From positions 1,338,001 through 1,402,000 of the forward strand of contig NZ_CP041636.1 of assembly GCF_007197755.1 (NCBI RefSeq): a DNA stretch of 64,000 bases. The letters run 5' to 3'. The DNA comes from Ferrovibrio terrae. Its GTDB lineage: Bacteria > Pseudomonadota > Alphaproteobacteria > Ferrovibrionales > Ferrovibrionaceae. The translations under genes were made by a program, and so were the position numbers. Positions within the stretch are counted from its first letter, which is position 1. Every line of letters begins with the position of its first letter. The notes beneath the pieces were generated by a model. That model did no database searches and had not been told where the DNA came from. It saw nothing but the letters and a program-made list of their open reading frames with translations. Positions 1 to 7,737 of the stretch are shown piece after piece.

Positions 1-527
1 AGGCCGGCGCCTTCCTGCAGCTGTCGGAAGAATTCGGCTACAGCCAGGACCAGATCGCCCAGGTGATCGGCAAGAGCCGCAGCCATGTCACCAATATCCT
101 GCGCCTGCTGCAGCTGCCGAAATCGGTGATCACGCTGGTCATCACCGGCAAGCTGACAGCCGGCCAGGCCCGCCCGCTGATCGGCCATCCGCTCGCCGAG
201 CAGCTCGCCCAGCGCATCATCGAGGGCCAGCTCACCGCGCGTCAGGTGGAAAAGCTGGTCGCGGTCGGCCGTGAGGTCGGCACGCCGCAGGCCGCGAAGA
301 AGGGCGGCCGTCCCGCCGGTGCCGCCAAGCCCAAGGCGGCGAACGAGTCCGCGCCGGCGCGCAAGGATGCCGACACGCTGGCGTTTGAGCGCGGAATGGC
401 GGCGGCGCTTGGCATGAAGGTCGAGATCGAGGCCGAGCCCGGCAACCCGGAAGCCGGCCGGCTGGTGGTGCATTACCGCAAGCTCGAACAGCTGGATGAG
501 CTGGCCAAGAAACTGAGCCGGCGCTGA
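1..527 (+). CDS. parB: Chromosome-partitioning protein ParB (C-terminal part)
   Basis: This is the 3' end of parB, cut by the window edge, with 174 codons visible from base 3. ParB binds parS sites near the origin, spreads along DNA as a CTP-dependent clamp and works with ParA in chromosome segregation. The visible part opens in the helix-turn-helix (SQDQIAQVIGKSRSHVTNIL), which reads DNA in this family. It continues through a basic, Ala/Lys-rich linker and ends in the C-terminal dimerisation segment (VVHYRKLEQLDELAKKL). The CTP-binding N-domain lies outside the window. ParB genes usually sit near oriC, so this end of the window is probably origin-proximal. Confidence 0.92.
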   Translation, partial: AGAFLQLSEEFGYSQDQIAQVIGKSRSHVTNILRLLQLPKSVITLVITGKLTAGQARPLIGHPLAEQLAQRIIEGQLTARQVEKLVAVGREVGTPQAAKKGGRPAGAAKPKAANESAPARKDADTLAFERGMAAALGMKVEIEAEPGNPEAGRLVVHYRKLEQLDELAKKLSRR

Positions 528-538
528 CCCGAGCGAAG

Positions 539-1600
539 ATGCAGCCGCCGTCCCGACAGCCCCTTGCCCTCCTGACCCGGCTGTTCGGCGGCGGCGATGC
601 GCTGGCCGGCCATCGCGAGAAAATCCTCTACCGTATCGCCATTGCCAGCGCGGTGCTGCTGACGCCATTCGGCATTTTCAATCTGTTCATCGACCGTCTG
701 CCGCTCGGCCTCGCCATCCTCGCCACCGTGGGCGTCCTGGCGGTTGATGCCCAGGCAATCCGGCGCGGCCGCAAGCCGCCGGTGCCGTTCGCGCTGCTGC
801 TGGTGCCGACGGCGGCGGCCGTGGCCATTCTGCTTTTGCTGCAGCCGGCCTATGGCGTGCTGTGGACCTATCCGGTGCTGCTGTTCTGCTATTTCGTGCT
901 GACGCGCGGCCTCGCCGTGATGGTCAGCCTCGGCCTGCTGATCGGCACGGTGCTGCTGGTTTATGTGAATGTCGATGCGGCGACAGCGATCCGCGTCTTC
1001 GCCTCGCTGCTGCTCACCATCGTGATCGTCAACATCATCCTCGGCGTGATCAACGACCTGCATGACCGGCTGGTGGCGCAGACCATCACCGATCCGCTGA
1101 CCGGCGCCTATAACCGCCGCCATATGGAAACCTGCCTGGATGAAGTGATCGAGCGGCAGCGCCGCAGCCGGGCCAGCGCCGCGCTGCTGGTGATCGACAT
1201 CGACCAGTTCAAGCCGGTCAACGACCGGCTGGGCCACGCCGCCGGTGATATCGTGCTGCGCACCGTTGTCGCTCTGGTCGCCGACCGCGTGCGGCGGCTT
1301 GATCGCGTGTTCCGCATCGGCGGCGATGAATTCCTGCTGCTGCTTCCGGATACCGATTTGGCTGCAGCACAAACAGTGGCGGAAGACCTGCGCAGCCGCA
1401 TCGCCGCCGCCGCGATGCCCAGTGCGGCGTCTGATGCCGCGCCCGTCACGGTCAGCATCGGCCTGGCCGTGCTGCAGCCCGGCCAGCAGATGGATGCCTG
1501 GATGCACGCGGCCGATGCCGCGCTCTACCGCGCCAAGCAGCAGGGCCGCAATCGCGTGGTGAGTGCGGCGGTTGAAGCAGCGGCGCAACGCACTAGTTAG
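539..1600 (+). CDS. Membrane-anchored GGDEF diguanylate cyclase
   Basis: The product is predicted to make cyclic di-GMP from two GTP at the inner membrane. Residues about 40-180 are a run of hydrophobic segments, probably five or six membrane spans, with no recognised sensor domain. The GGDEF domain follows and starts near DPLTGAYNRRH. The active-site motif GGDEF is intact at residues 261-265. An inhibitory I-site of RxxD form (RRLD, residues 252-255) lies at the spacing seen in PleD-type enzymes, so product inhibition is likely. There is no EAL domain. The gene starts 11 bases after parB and may be co-transcribed with it, although a functional link is not evident. Confidence 0.9.
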   Translation: MQPPSRQPLALLTRLFGGGDALAGHREKILYRIAIASAVLLTPFGIFNLFIDRLPLGLAILATVGVLAVDAQAIRRGRKPPVPFALLLVPTAAAVAILLLLQPAYGVLWTYPVLLFCYFVLTRGLAVMVSLGLLIGTVLLVYVNVDAATAIRVFASLLLTIVIVNIILGVINDLHDRLVAQTITDPLTGAYNRRHMETCLDEVIERQRRSRASAALLVIDIDQFKPVNDRLGHAAGDIVLRTVVALVADRVRRLDRVFRIGGDEFLLLLPDTDLAAAQTVAEDLRSRIAAAAMPSAASDAAPVTVSIGLAVLQPGQQMDAWMHAADAALYRAKQQGRNRVVSAAVEAAAQRTS

Positions 1601-1623
1601 TCGCCTGCCAAGGAGTGATCGCC

Positions 1624-1992
1624 ATGACCGACACCAAATCCCTCTCCCCCGAAGCCGCGCGCGTGCTGCGCGACCACGGCACCGAGCGGCCCGGCTCCAG
1701 CCAGCTCAACAAGGAATACCGCGCGGGCCGCTATTTCTGTGCCGGCTGCGGCACCGAGGTGTTTTCGTCCGACACCAAATACGACAGCGGCAGCGGCTGG
1801 CCCAGCTTCTATGCCCCGGTGGGCGAGAATGTCGCCGCCACCGTCGACACCAGCCATGGCATGCACCGCGTCGAGGTGCACTGCGCCAAATGCCAGGGCC
1901 ATCTTGGCCATGTTTTCGAGGACGGGCCGGAGCCGACCGGCCTGCGCTACTGCATCAACGGCGTGGCGCTCGATTTCAAGCCGCAGGACTGA
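1624..1992 (+). CDS. msrB: Peptide-methionine (R)-S-oxide reductase MsrB
   Basis: MsrB reduces the R-epimer of methionine sulfoxide in oxidised proteins, using thioredoxin. The 122-residue length is normal for a single-domain MsrB. Two CxxC pairs (C39/C42 and C87/C90) form the structural zinc site. The catalytic cysteine is C110 in RYCIN, and the family signature around SGSGWPSFYAP is present. The ATG at 1624 is chosen because an AAGGAG ribosome-binding site lies 8 bases upstream; an in-frame GTG at 1615 overlaps that site and is less likely. No msrA is adjacent. Confidence 0.95.
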   Translation: MTDTKSLSPEAARVLRDHGTERPGSSQLNKEYRAGRYFCAGCGTEVFSSDTKYDSGSGWPSFYAPVGENVAATVDTSHGMHRVEVHCAKCQGHLGHVFEDGPEPTGLRYCINGVALDFKPQD

Positions 1993-2020
1993 GTGTAGGG
2001 TCCGGGCCCTGCATCGCCAT

Positions 2021-2049
2021 TTGCGACAGGCCCCCGCATGTGCTATAAT
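2021..2049 (+). promoter_or_regulatory. Sigma-70-type promoter upstream of the repeat array
   Basis: TTGCGA (2021-2026) and TATAAT (2044-2049) are separated by exactly 17 bases, with a TG one base upstream of the -10 hexamer (extended -10). Transcription would begin near 2056 and run into the repeat array and towards amtB. It could give a long amtB leader, a small RNA, or the message for the doubtful small reading frame at 2168. Confidence 0.55.
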
Positions 2050-2167
2050 TCCCATATTCGGAACATTTGTCGTATGCGCTGGCGCGCGTGTTGGCGCGGC
2101 GTTTGACCAAGTGGCGCGTTGTCGGACATCGTTCAGCAGGAAAATCAAAGGCTTGAGGTGAAAACCG

Positions 2168-2404
2168 ATGGCTGGAGCGGGATTGAACGGGACGAAACAG
2201 GACGAAACAGGACGAAACGGGACGGAACGGGACGGAACTGGCTCTAACTGGCCCAAACTGGACGGAACTGGCTGCCAACCGGCCGCCAACTGGCTCCCTC
2301 CCGGAATAGAGGCGGCTAAAAAAACACCAGATTGGCCACATTCGCCTAAAAACTGGTCACGCTCCCGCCCGGCTGCGGGCGGAATAGCCAAGCTATTGGG
2401 CTGA
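2168..2404 (+). CDS. Doubtful small reading frame over the repeat array
   Basis: A 78-codon frame starts at an ATG with a good GAGGTG ribosome-binding site 7 bases upstream, and a sigma-70-like promoter lies about 120 bases before it. The first half is encoded by the 10-bp tandem repeat and gives a low-complexity Gly/Thr/Asn/Asp-rich peptide with no known family. The repeat unit is not a multiple of three, which argues that selection acts on DNA or RNA and not on protein. It is listed because signals for expression exist, but it may not be a gene. Confidence 0.2.
   Translation: MAGAGLNGTKQDETGRNGTERDGTGSNWPKLDGTGCQPAANWLPPGIEAAKKTPDWPHSPKNWSRSRPAAGGIAKLLG
2181..2290 (+). repeat. 10-bp phased tandem repeat array upstream of amtB
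   Basis: About eleven consecutive units of exactly 10 bp fit the pattern GGACGRAACN. The first five are nearly identical (GGACGAAACA, then GGACGGAACG types), and later units decay while keeping the GG and the AAC in register. No unit gains or loses a base until the last two. A 10-bp period puts each GG..AAC on nearly the same face of the helix. The array lies about 165-275 bases upstream of the sigma-54 promoter of amtB. Confidence 0.8.
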
Positions 2405-2453
2405 TTCCCTGATTCCGACCCTGATTCCGCCTCTGTGCCGCAGTGCAACCAGC

Positions 2454-2469
2454 TGGCACGCTTCTTGTA
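2454..2469 (+). promoter_or_regulatory. Sigma-54 (RpoN) promoter of amtB
   Basis: The sequence TGGCACGCTTCTTGTA matches the -24/-12 consensus TGGCACG-N4-TTGCA with one difference in the -12 element. It lies 150 bases before the amtB start. RpoN with NtrC is the usual nitrogen-limitation control of ammonium transporters. A clear pair of NtrC sites was not identified by eye. Confidence 0.65.
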
Positions 2470-2618
2470 ACTCCGTAGTCAGAGGTATGCGCCAGGGGTG
2501 GGCCTTGTCCGGGATTCTCAATGGGGGGAACCGGGTCAGGTCTGCCGGCAGCCGGGAGCGATCCCGGACCCGGTCCGGAAACTGGCGCGGCCTTCCCTGA
2601 CAGGAGGATTAAAACGTC

Positions 2619-3986
2619 ATGCAACTCTCCACCGTCTCGACGGCCAAACTCGTCGACCAGCGGCAGCCCGGCTGGCTCAGCTACGTTATGTTCGGTCTTG
2701 TGCTGGCCGCACTCTTCGCAATGATTCCCTCGCTCGGTTTCGCGCAGGCTGCGGCCGAAGCGCCGAAGCTCGATACCGGCGACACCGCCTGGATGCTGAC
2801 CTCGACCGCGCTGGTCCTGCTCATGACCATCCCGGGCCTCGCCCTCTTCTATGGCGGCATGGTGCGCAAGCAGAACGTGCTCACCATCATGATGCAGAGC
2901 TTCGCCATCACCTGCCTGATCTCGATCCTCTGGATGGTCGTCGGCTACAGCCTGGTCTTCTCGGAAGGCAACGCGATCATCGGCGGCTTCGGCAACCTGT
3001 TCCTCGCGAACGTTGCCATCGACAGCGTCAATGATCTGGCCAAGACCATTCCGGAAACCGTCTTCCTGACCTTCCAGATGACCTTCGCCATCATCACCCC
3101 GGCGCTGATCACCGGCGCCTTCGCCGACCGCATGAAGTTCTCGGCCCTGCTGTGGTTCATGGGTCTGTGGGTCATCTTCGTCTATGCGCCGGTTGCCCAT
3201 ATGGTCTGGGGCGGCGGTCTGATGGGCGAGATGGGCGTGCTCGACTTCGCTGGCGGCACCGTGGTGCACATCAACGCTGGCGTGGCCGGCCTCGTCGCCT
3301 GCCTCGTGCTCGGCAAGCGCCATGGCTACGGCAAGGTTGCCCATGCGCCGCATAACCTGACGCTCTCGATCATCGGCGCCTCGCTGCTGTGGGTCGGCTG
3401 GTTCGGCTTCAATGCCGGCTCCGCCGTCACCGCCGGTCCGAATGCAGGCATGGCCATGCTGGTCACGCAGATCGCCACGGCGGCTGCCGCGCTGGCCTGG
3501 ATGTTCGCGGAATGGCTCGCCCGCGGCAAGCCGAGCGTGCTCGGTGTCGTCTCGGGTGCGGTTGCTGGCCTCGTCGCCATCACCCCGGCCTCGGGCTTTG
3601 TCGATCCGATGGGCGCGCTGATCATCGGTATCGTCGCCGGCATCGTCTGCTTCGTGGCCTCCACCACGGTGAAGAACGCGCTGGGCTACGATGACAGTCT
3701 CGATGTCTGGGGCGTGCATGGTGTCGGCGGCATCGTCGGTGCGGTGCTGACCGGTGTGTTCGCCAAGGCGGCGATTGCCGGCAAGGACGCTCCGCTCGGC
3801 CTGATCGACGGCAATGCCGGCCAGGTCCTGACCCAGATCTACGGTGTGCTCATCACCATCGTCTTCACGGCGATCGTGAGCCTGATCATCCTGAAGATCA
3901 TCGACTGGACCATCGGTCTGCGCGTCGATGAGGCCACCGAGCGCGATGGTCTCGACCTGAACCTGCACGGCGAGACGGTGCAGTAA
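2619..3986 (+). CDS. amtB: Ammonium transporter AmtB
   Basis: The product is an Amt/Mep/Rh-family channel that brings ammonium across the inner membrane. The 455 residues begin with a cleavable signal-peptide-like segment ending near GFAQA, followed by about eleven membrane helices. The twin pore histidines are present at H217 (VVHINAG) and H367 (WGVHGVGG), 150 residues apart as in E. coli AmtB, and the early signature GLALFYGGMVR is intact. The start has an AGGAGG ribosome-binding site 11 bases upstream. A sigma-54 promoter precedes the gene and a strong hairpin follows it. The usual partner glnK is not adjacent on either side, which is unusual. Confidence 0.95.
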   Translation: MQLSTVSTAKLVDQRQPGWLSYVMFGLVLAALFAMIPSLGFAQAAAEAPKLDTGDTAWMLTSTALVLLMTIPGLALFYGGMVRKQNVLTIMMQSFAITCLISILWMVVGYSLVFSEGNAIIGGFGNLFLANVAIDSVNDLAKTIPETVFLTFQMTFAIITPALITGAFADRMKFSALLWFMGLWVIFVYAPVAHMVWGGGLMGEMGVLDFAGGTVVHINAGVAGLVACLVLGKRHGYGKVAHAPHNLTLSIIGASLLWVGWFGFNAGSAVTAGPNAGMAMLVTQIATAAAALAWMFAEWLARGKPSVLGVVSGAVAGLVAITPASGFVDPMGALIIGIVAGIVCFVASTTVKNALGYDDSLDVWGVHGVGGIVGAVLTGVFAKAAIAGKDAPLGLIDGNAGQVLTQIYGVLITIVFTAIVSLIILKIIDWTIGLRVDEATERDGLDLNLHGETVQ

Positions 3987-4004
3987 CAGGAGTACGCGAA
4001 GGCA

Positions 4005-4036
4005 CCCGGGCCGGCATTCCCACCCGCCGGCCCGGG
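4005..4036 (+). terminator. Hairpin terminator after amtB
   Basis: A perfect 11-bp GC stem (CCCGGGCCGGC with GCCGGCCCGGG) encloses a 10-base loop 18 bases after the amtB stop. Only a weak T-rich stretch follows, so termination may be partly Rho-assisted. Confidence 0.65.
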
Positions 4037-4189
4037 TTGCTTCGTCTCAGGAGTATCATGGTGGGGATATCCGGCCCCCTCGTTCCATCCGCATTCTTCG
4101 ACCGGCCGGCGTAAGTCGCTTTTCTCTCCGCCATTTTTCCGATTAAATCGAACGGAACCTCTTCCCGCTCGTTCTCGTCGCGGAGACCA

Positions 4190-5698
4190 ATGCCCTTGAC
4201 CGCTTTTGACGAGATGGACCTCGGTCCCGCTGCCAGCCAGACACAGAGCCAGTCCCAATCCGGGCAGGCTCAGTCCCAGGGAAGCAGCGTCCGCGCCCCC
4301 TATCGCGACTACAAGCGCTGGCTCGATGCCGCGCCCGGCGACATGCTGGCCCGCCGCCGCCAGGAAGCCGACCTGCTGTTCCGCCGGCTCGGCATCACGT
4401 TTGCCGTCTATGGCGAGGGCGGCGACACCGAACGCCTGATCCCCTTCGATGTTGTGCCGCGCATTATCGCCGCCAAGGAATGGAAGCGCCTGCGCCGCGG
4501 GTTGAAGCAGCGCGTGAAAGCGCTGAACGCGTTTTTGGACGACATCTACCACAAGCGCGAGATCCTGCGTGCCGGCACGATCCCTGAGGACCTGATCCTC
4601 AAGAATGCGGCTTACGTGAATCACATGCGCGACGTTACCATCGCGCGCCAGACCTACACGCATATCGCCGGCATCGACCTGGTGCGCACGGCGGAAAACG
4701 AATTCTACGTGCTGGAAGACAACTGCCGGACGCCGTCGGGTGTCTCCTACATGCTGGAGAACCGCGAGGCGATGATGCGCCTCTTCCCCGATCTGTTCGC
4801 GCAGGTGCGCGTGGCGCCCGTGGGCCATTATCCCGATGCGCTGCTGCAGACGCTGCGCGATTCCGCGCCACCCAACTGCGATGCCGAGCCCACCGTCGCG
4901 CTGTTGACGCCCGGCGTCTACAACTCGGCCTATTTCGAACATGTCTTCCTGGCCGAGCAGATGGGCATCGAGCTGGTCGAGGGCGGCGATCTCGTGGTGA
5001 AGGATGATATCGTCTACATGCGCACGGTCGGCGGGCTGAAGCGCGTCGACGTGCTGTATCGCCGCCTGGATGACGACTTCCTCGATCCGAAAGTGTTCCG
5101 CAAGGATTCGATGATCGGCGTGCCCGGCATCTTCGCGGCGTATAAAGCCGGCAATATCACGCTGTCGAATGCAGTCGGCACCGGCGTGGCCGACGACAAG
5201 TCGATTTACCCTTACGTGCCCGACATGGTGCGCTTCTATCTCGGCGAGGAACCGATCCTCGCCAATGTGCCGACCTATGTGCTGCGCCGGCCCGACGATC
5301 TGAAATACACGCTGGAACACCTCGGCGAGCTGGTGGTGAAAGAGGTGCATGGCTCCGGCGGCTACGGCATGCTGGTCGGGCCGAAATCGACCGCGGCCGA
5401 GATCGAGACTTTCCGCGCCAAGATCATCGCCAAGCCGGAAGCCTATATCGCGCAGCCCACACTGGCGCTCAGCACCTGCCCCACCTTTGTCGAGAGCGGC
5501 ATCGCGCCGCGCCATGTCGACCTGCGGCCCTTTGTGCTGTCAGGGGAGACCATGCGCGTCGTTCCGGGCGGTTTAACCCGCGTTGCCCTGAGGGAGGGCT
5601 CGCTGGTGGTGAATTCCAGCCAGGGCGGCGGCACCAAGGATACCTGGGTGCTGGAGGAAGATGAGTCCGACGACATCGCGGCCGGTGAGGACGACTGA
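4190..5698 (+). CDS. Circularly permuted ATP-grasp protein (Anbu operon)
   Basis: This 502-residue protein belongs to the circularly permuted ATP-grasp family (former DUF404/DUF407), predicted ATP-dependent carboxylate-amine ligases with unknown substrate. Recognisable parts are the EDNCRTPSGVSYMLENRE block and the Gly-rich nucleotide-binding stretch VKEVHGSGGYGML near residue 390. The first 40 residues are a Gln/Ser-rich tail (QSQSQSGQAQSQ) outside the domain. Its stop overlaps the start of the alpha-E gene (TGATG), which indicates translational coupling. Together with the Anbu peptidase downstream it forms the operon described for Anbu genomes. The natural product of the ligase has not been established. 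Confidence 0.85.
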   Translation: MPLTAFDEMDLGPAASQTQSQSQSGQAQSQGSSVRAPYRDYKRWLDAAPGDMLARRRQEADLLFRRLGITFAVYGEGGDTERLIPFDVVPRIIAAKEWKRLRRGLKQRVKALNAFLDDIYHKREILRAGTIPEDLILKNAAYVNHMRDVTIARQTYTHIAGIDLVRTAENEFYVLEDNCRTPSGVSYMLENREAMMRLFPDLFAQVRVAPVGHYPDALLQTLRDSAPPNCDAEPTVALLTPGVYNSAYFEHVFLAEQMGIELVEGGDLVVKDDIVYMRTVGGLKRVDVLYRRLDDDFLDPKVFRKDSMIGVPGIFAAYKAGNITLSNAVGTGVADDKSIYPYVPDMVRFYLGEEPILANVPTYVLRRPDDLKYTLEHLGELVVKEVHGSGGYGMLVGPKSTAAEIETFRAKIIAKPEAYIAQPTLALSTCPTFVESGIAPRHVDLRPFVLSGETMRVVPGGLTRVALREGSLVVNSSQGGGTKDTWVLEEDESDDIAAGEDD

Positions 5699-6645
5699 TG
5701 CTCAGCCGCGCCGCCGATAATCTCTACTGGCTCAACCGCTATGTCGAACGCGCGGAATCGATGGCGCGCATCCTCGGCGTGGCGCATCGCATGAGCATGC
5801 AGTCGACCCATGGCGGCACGCGCAACGACGAATGGGAAGCAGCATTGATCATTGCCGGCTGCGACAAGTCGTTTGCGCTGCATGGCGGTCCGCCGACGCG
5901 GCGCGCGGTGATCGACTTCCTGGCCTTCGCGCCCGACAATCCGTCCTCCATTCACGCCTGCCTGAAAGCCGGCCGCGAGAATGCGCGCGCCATGCGGGCG
6001 CAGATCACCTCGGAAGCCTGGGAAAGCATCAACGCCGCCTGGCTCGAGATGCGGACTTTCTCGATGGCCAAGGTGGAAGCCGACGGCTTCAACACCTTCT
6101 TCGACTGGGTGCGCGAACGCAGCCAGCTGTTCCGCGGCGTCGCCGAAGGCACCATGCAGCGCGACGACGCGTATCGCTTCATGCGGCTGGGCACCTTGCT
6201 GGAACGCGCCGATTCGACGGCGCGCATCCTCGATGTGAAATACCACGTGCTGCTGCCCTCGGCGGCCGATATCGGCGGCGCGGTCGATTACTACCAGTGG
6301 GGCGCGCTGCTGCGCTCGGTCTCGGCCTTCCGCATCTACCGCCAGATCTACCGCGACAGCATCCGGCCGCTGAAAGTCGCCGAGCTGCTGGTGCTGCGCG
6401 AGGATTTCCCGCGCAGCCTGCATGCCTGTTTCGCCGAGATCGTGCAGATCCTGCAATACCTGCGCGAAAGCTATCGCCGCGACTATCCCTCCGTGCGGCT
6501 GGCTGAAAGCATGCTGCTGAAACTGCGCTACGACGACATCGATTCGATTTTCACACGCGGGCTGCACGAATACCTGACCAGCCTGATCGATACCAATATC
6601 GAGCTGGGCGCGGCGATTGCCCACGATTTCATGCAGCCGAACTAA
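5698..6645 (+). CDS. Alpha-E domain protein (DUF403, Anbu operon)
   Basis: The product is a 315-residue, mostly helical alpha-E domain protein. The family almost always accompanies the permuted ATP-grasp protein and is predicted to act with it in a peptide-ligation pathway. The N-terminal signature MLSRAADNLYWLNRYVERAE is typical. There is no signal peptide or membrane segment. The start codon shares a base with the preceding stop, so the two proteins are probably made in equal amounts. The biochemical role is unknown. Confidence 0.85.
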   Translation: MLSRAADNLYWLNRYVERAESMARILGVAHRMSMQSTHGGTRNDEWEAALIIAGCDKSFALHGGPPTRRAVIDFLAFAPDNPSSIHACLKAGRENARAMRAQITSEAWESINAAWLEMRTFSMAKVEADGFNTFFDWVRERSQLFRGVAEGTMQRDDAYRFMRLGTLLERADSTARILDVKYHVLLPSAADIGGAVDYYQWGALLRSVSAFRIYRQIYRDSIRPLKVAELLVLREDFPRSLHACFAEIVQILQYLRESYRRDYPSVRLAESMLLKLRYDDIDSIFTRGLHEYLTSLIDTNIELGAAIAHDFMQPN

Positions 6646-6667
6646 GCTGGGTTTCGGCCGTTAGGTC

Positions 6668-6683
6668 TGGCAGGAGACTGCCA
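6668..6683 (+). promoter_or_regulatory. Hairpin presenting the ribosome-binding site of the small membrane gene
   Basis: TGGCAG and CTGCCA form a 6-bp stem around a GAGA loop, and the ribosome-binding site (GGAGA) spans stem and loop just before the ATG at 6685. Folding of this short element would affect initiation of the next gene. No ligand or pairing partner is suggested by the sequence. Confidence 0.35.
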
Positions 6684-6684
6684 T

Positions 6685-6870
6685 ATGCTCGACTTCCTCA
6701 GGCGTTTCGCCATTGCCGCCACACTCGTGATCGGACTCAGCTTTGCCGGCTGGGTGACGCATCTCTATACCTGCTTCACCCAGGGCGAATGGGGCTTCCT
6801 GATTGCTGGCGCGCTCTTCTTCCCGATCGGCGTGATCCATGGCTGGGGCGTCTGGTTCGGTGCCTGGTAG
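6685..6870 (+). CDS. Small membrane protein inside the Anbu operon
   Basis: This 61-residue protein has two hydrophobic helices (about residues 8-28 and 37-57), separated by a short turn containing YTCFTQGEWG. It ends in an aromatic tail (WGVWFGAW). I do not recognise the family. The start has AGGAGA 8 bases upstream. It lies 39 bases after the alpha-E gene and 86 bases before the peptidase, in the place where many related operons carry a transglutaminase-like gene. A role beside the operon is inferred from position only. Confidence 0.6.
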   Translation: MLDFLRRFAIAATLVIGLSFAGWVTHLYTCFTQGEWGFLIAGALFFPIGVIHGWGVWFGAW

Positions 6871-6956
6871 GTCTATTACCGCCTGAATACCTTGACCGGA
6901 GCTGTAACCGCTTGCTTTGATGCGGGCGGGTTTCCTGTCTGGGGCGGATTTTCATT

Positions 6957-7694
6957 ATGACCTATTGCGTCGGTCTTCTGCTGGATGACGGCATCGTCAT
7001 GCTGTCCGACAGCCGCACCAATGCCGGCGTCGATTCCATCTCCACCTTCGGCAAGATGCATGCCTGGCAGAAAGACGGCGACCGCGCGCTGGTGCTGACC
7101 ACGGCCGGCAACCTGTCGCTCAGCCAGTCGGTCGTCACCCTGCTGAAAGACGGCTTTGCCGATGAAGACGGCAAAGCCTGCGACCTGATGCAGGCGACCA
7201 GCATGTTCGAGGCTGCCGGCATGGTGGGTGCGGCGATCCGCGAAGTGGCACGGCGCGACGGCGAGGGTCTGAAGGAACAGGGTGTTGAACCTAACCTGTC
7301 CATGCTGCTCGGCGGCCAGATCGGCAACCGGCCGCATGAACTTTACCTGCTGTACTATGCAGGGAATTTCATCAAGGCGACGGAAGACACGCCGTTCCTG
7401 CAGATCGGCGAGATCAAATACGGCAAGCCGATCCTGGATCGTGTGATCACGCCGGCCACGCCGCTGGTGCAGGCGGCGAAATGCGCGCTGGTTTCGATGG
7501 ACTCAACGCTGCGCTCGAATATCTCGGTCGGCCTGCCGCTCGATCTGGCGATCCTGCCGAAGGGCGCGCTGAAGTTCGCCCTTAAAAAACGCATCACCGA
7601 TCAGGAGCCCTACTTCGCCAGCATCCGCGGTTTGTGGGGCGAAGGCCTGCGCAAGGTATTCCAGACCATCCCGGACCCCGACTGGGGGGTGTGA
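6957..7694 (+). CDS. Anbu, proteasome-type N-terminal nucleophile peptidase
   Basis: Anbu is the ancestral beta-subunit relative of HslV and the 20S proteasome and forms open-ring assemblies. The protein begins Met-Thr-Tyr-Cys-Val-Gly, so removal of the initiator Met exposes Thr1, the expected nucleophile. The block LLDDGIVMLSDSRTNAG carries the conserved Asp of the fold and is characteristic of the family. The 245-residue length is normal. It closes an operon with the ATP-grasp and alpha-E proteins. Anbu has shown little classical protease activity, so the substrate is probably an unusual peptide linked to the ligase pair. Confidence 0.88.
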   Translation: MTYCVGLLLDDGIVMLSDSRTNAGVDSISTFGKMHAWQKDGDRALVLTTAGNLSLSQSVVTLLKDGFADEDGKACDLMQATSMFEAAGMVGAAIREVARRDGEGLKEQGVEPNLSMLLGGQIGNRPHELYLLYYAGNFIKATEDTPFLQIGEIKYGKPILDRVITPATPLVQAAKCALVSMDSTLRSNISVGLPLDLAILPKGALKFALKKRITDQEPYFASIRGLWGEGLRKVFQTIPDPDWGV

Positions 7695-7703
7695 AGAAAG
7701 GTC

Positions 7704-7735
7704 GTCATGGCCGGACTTGTTCCGGCCCTCCACGC
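7704..7735. repeat. Short GTCAT-type palindromic repeat between convergent genes
   Basis: A GTCATGGCCGGA start and a 7-bp stem (GGCCGGA with TCCGGCC, 5-base loop) lie between the convergent Anbu and exonuclease III genes. It resembles the other GTCAT-ended elements at 10559, 11443 and 28966 and may also end transcription from both sides. Confidence 0.5.
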
Positions 7736-7737
7736 CT

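Noticed and set aside
473-1588. Long open frame on the minus strand over the diguanylate cyclase gene
   Set aside because: His/Gln/Asp/Arg-rich composition typical of antisense reading in GC-rich DNA; the plus frame has clear GGDEF motifs.
2346-3968. Minus-strand frame of 540 codons opposite amtB
   Set aside because: No domain, composition typical of an antisense shadow; amtB is certain.
4154-4173. GGAAC and CGTT before the ATP-grasp gene
   Set aside because: The spacer is only 11 bases, too short for an EcfG promoter.
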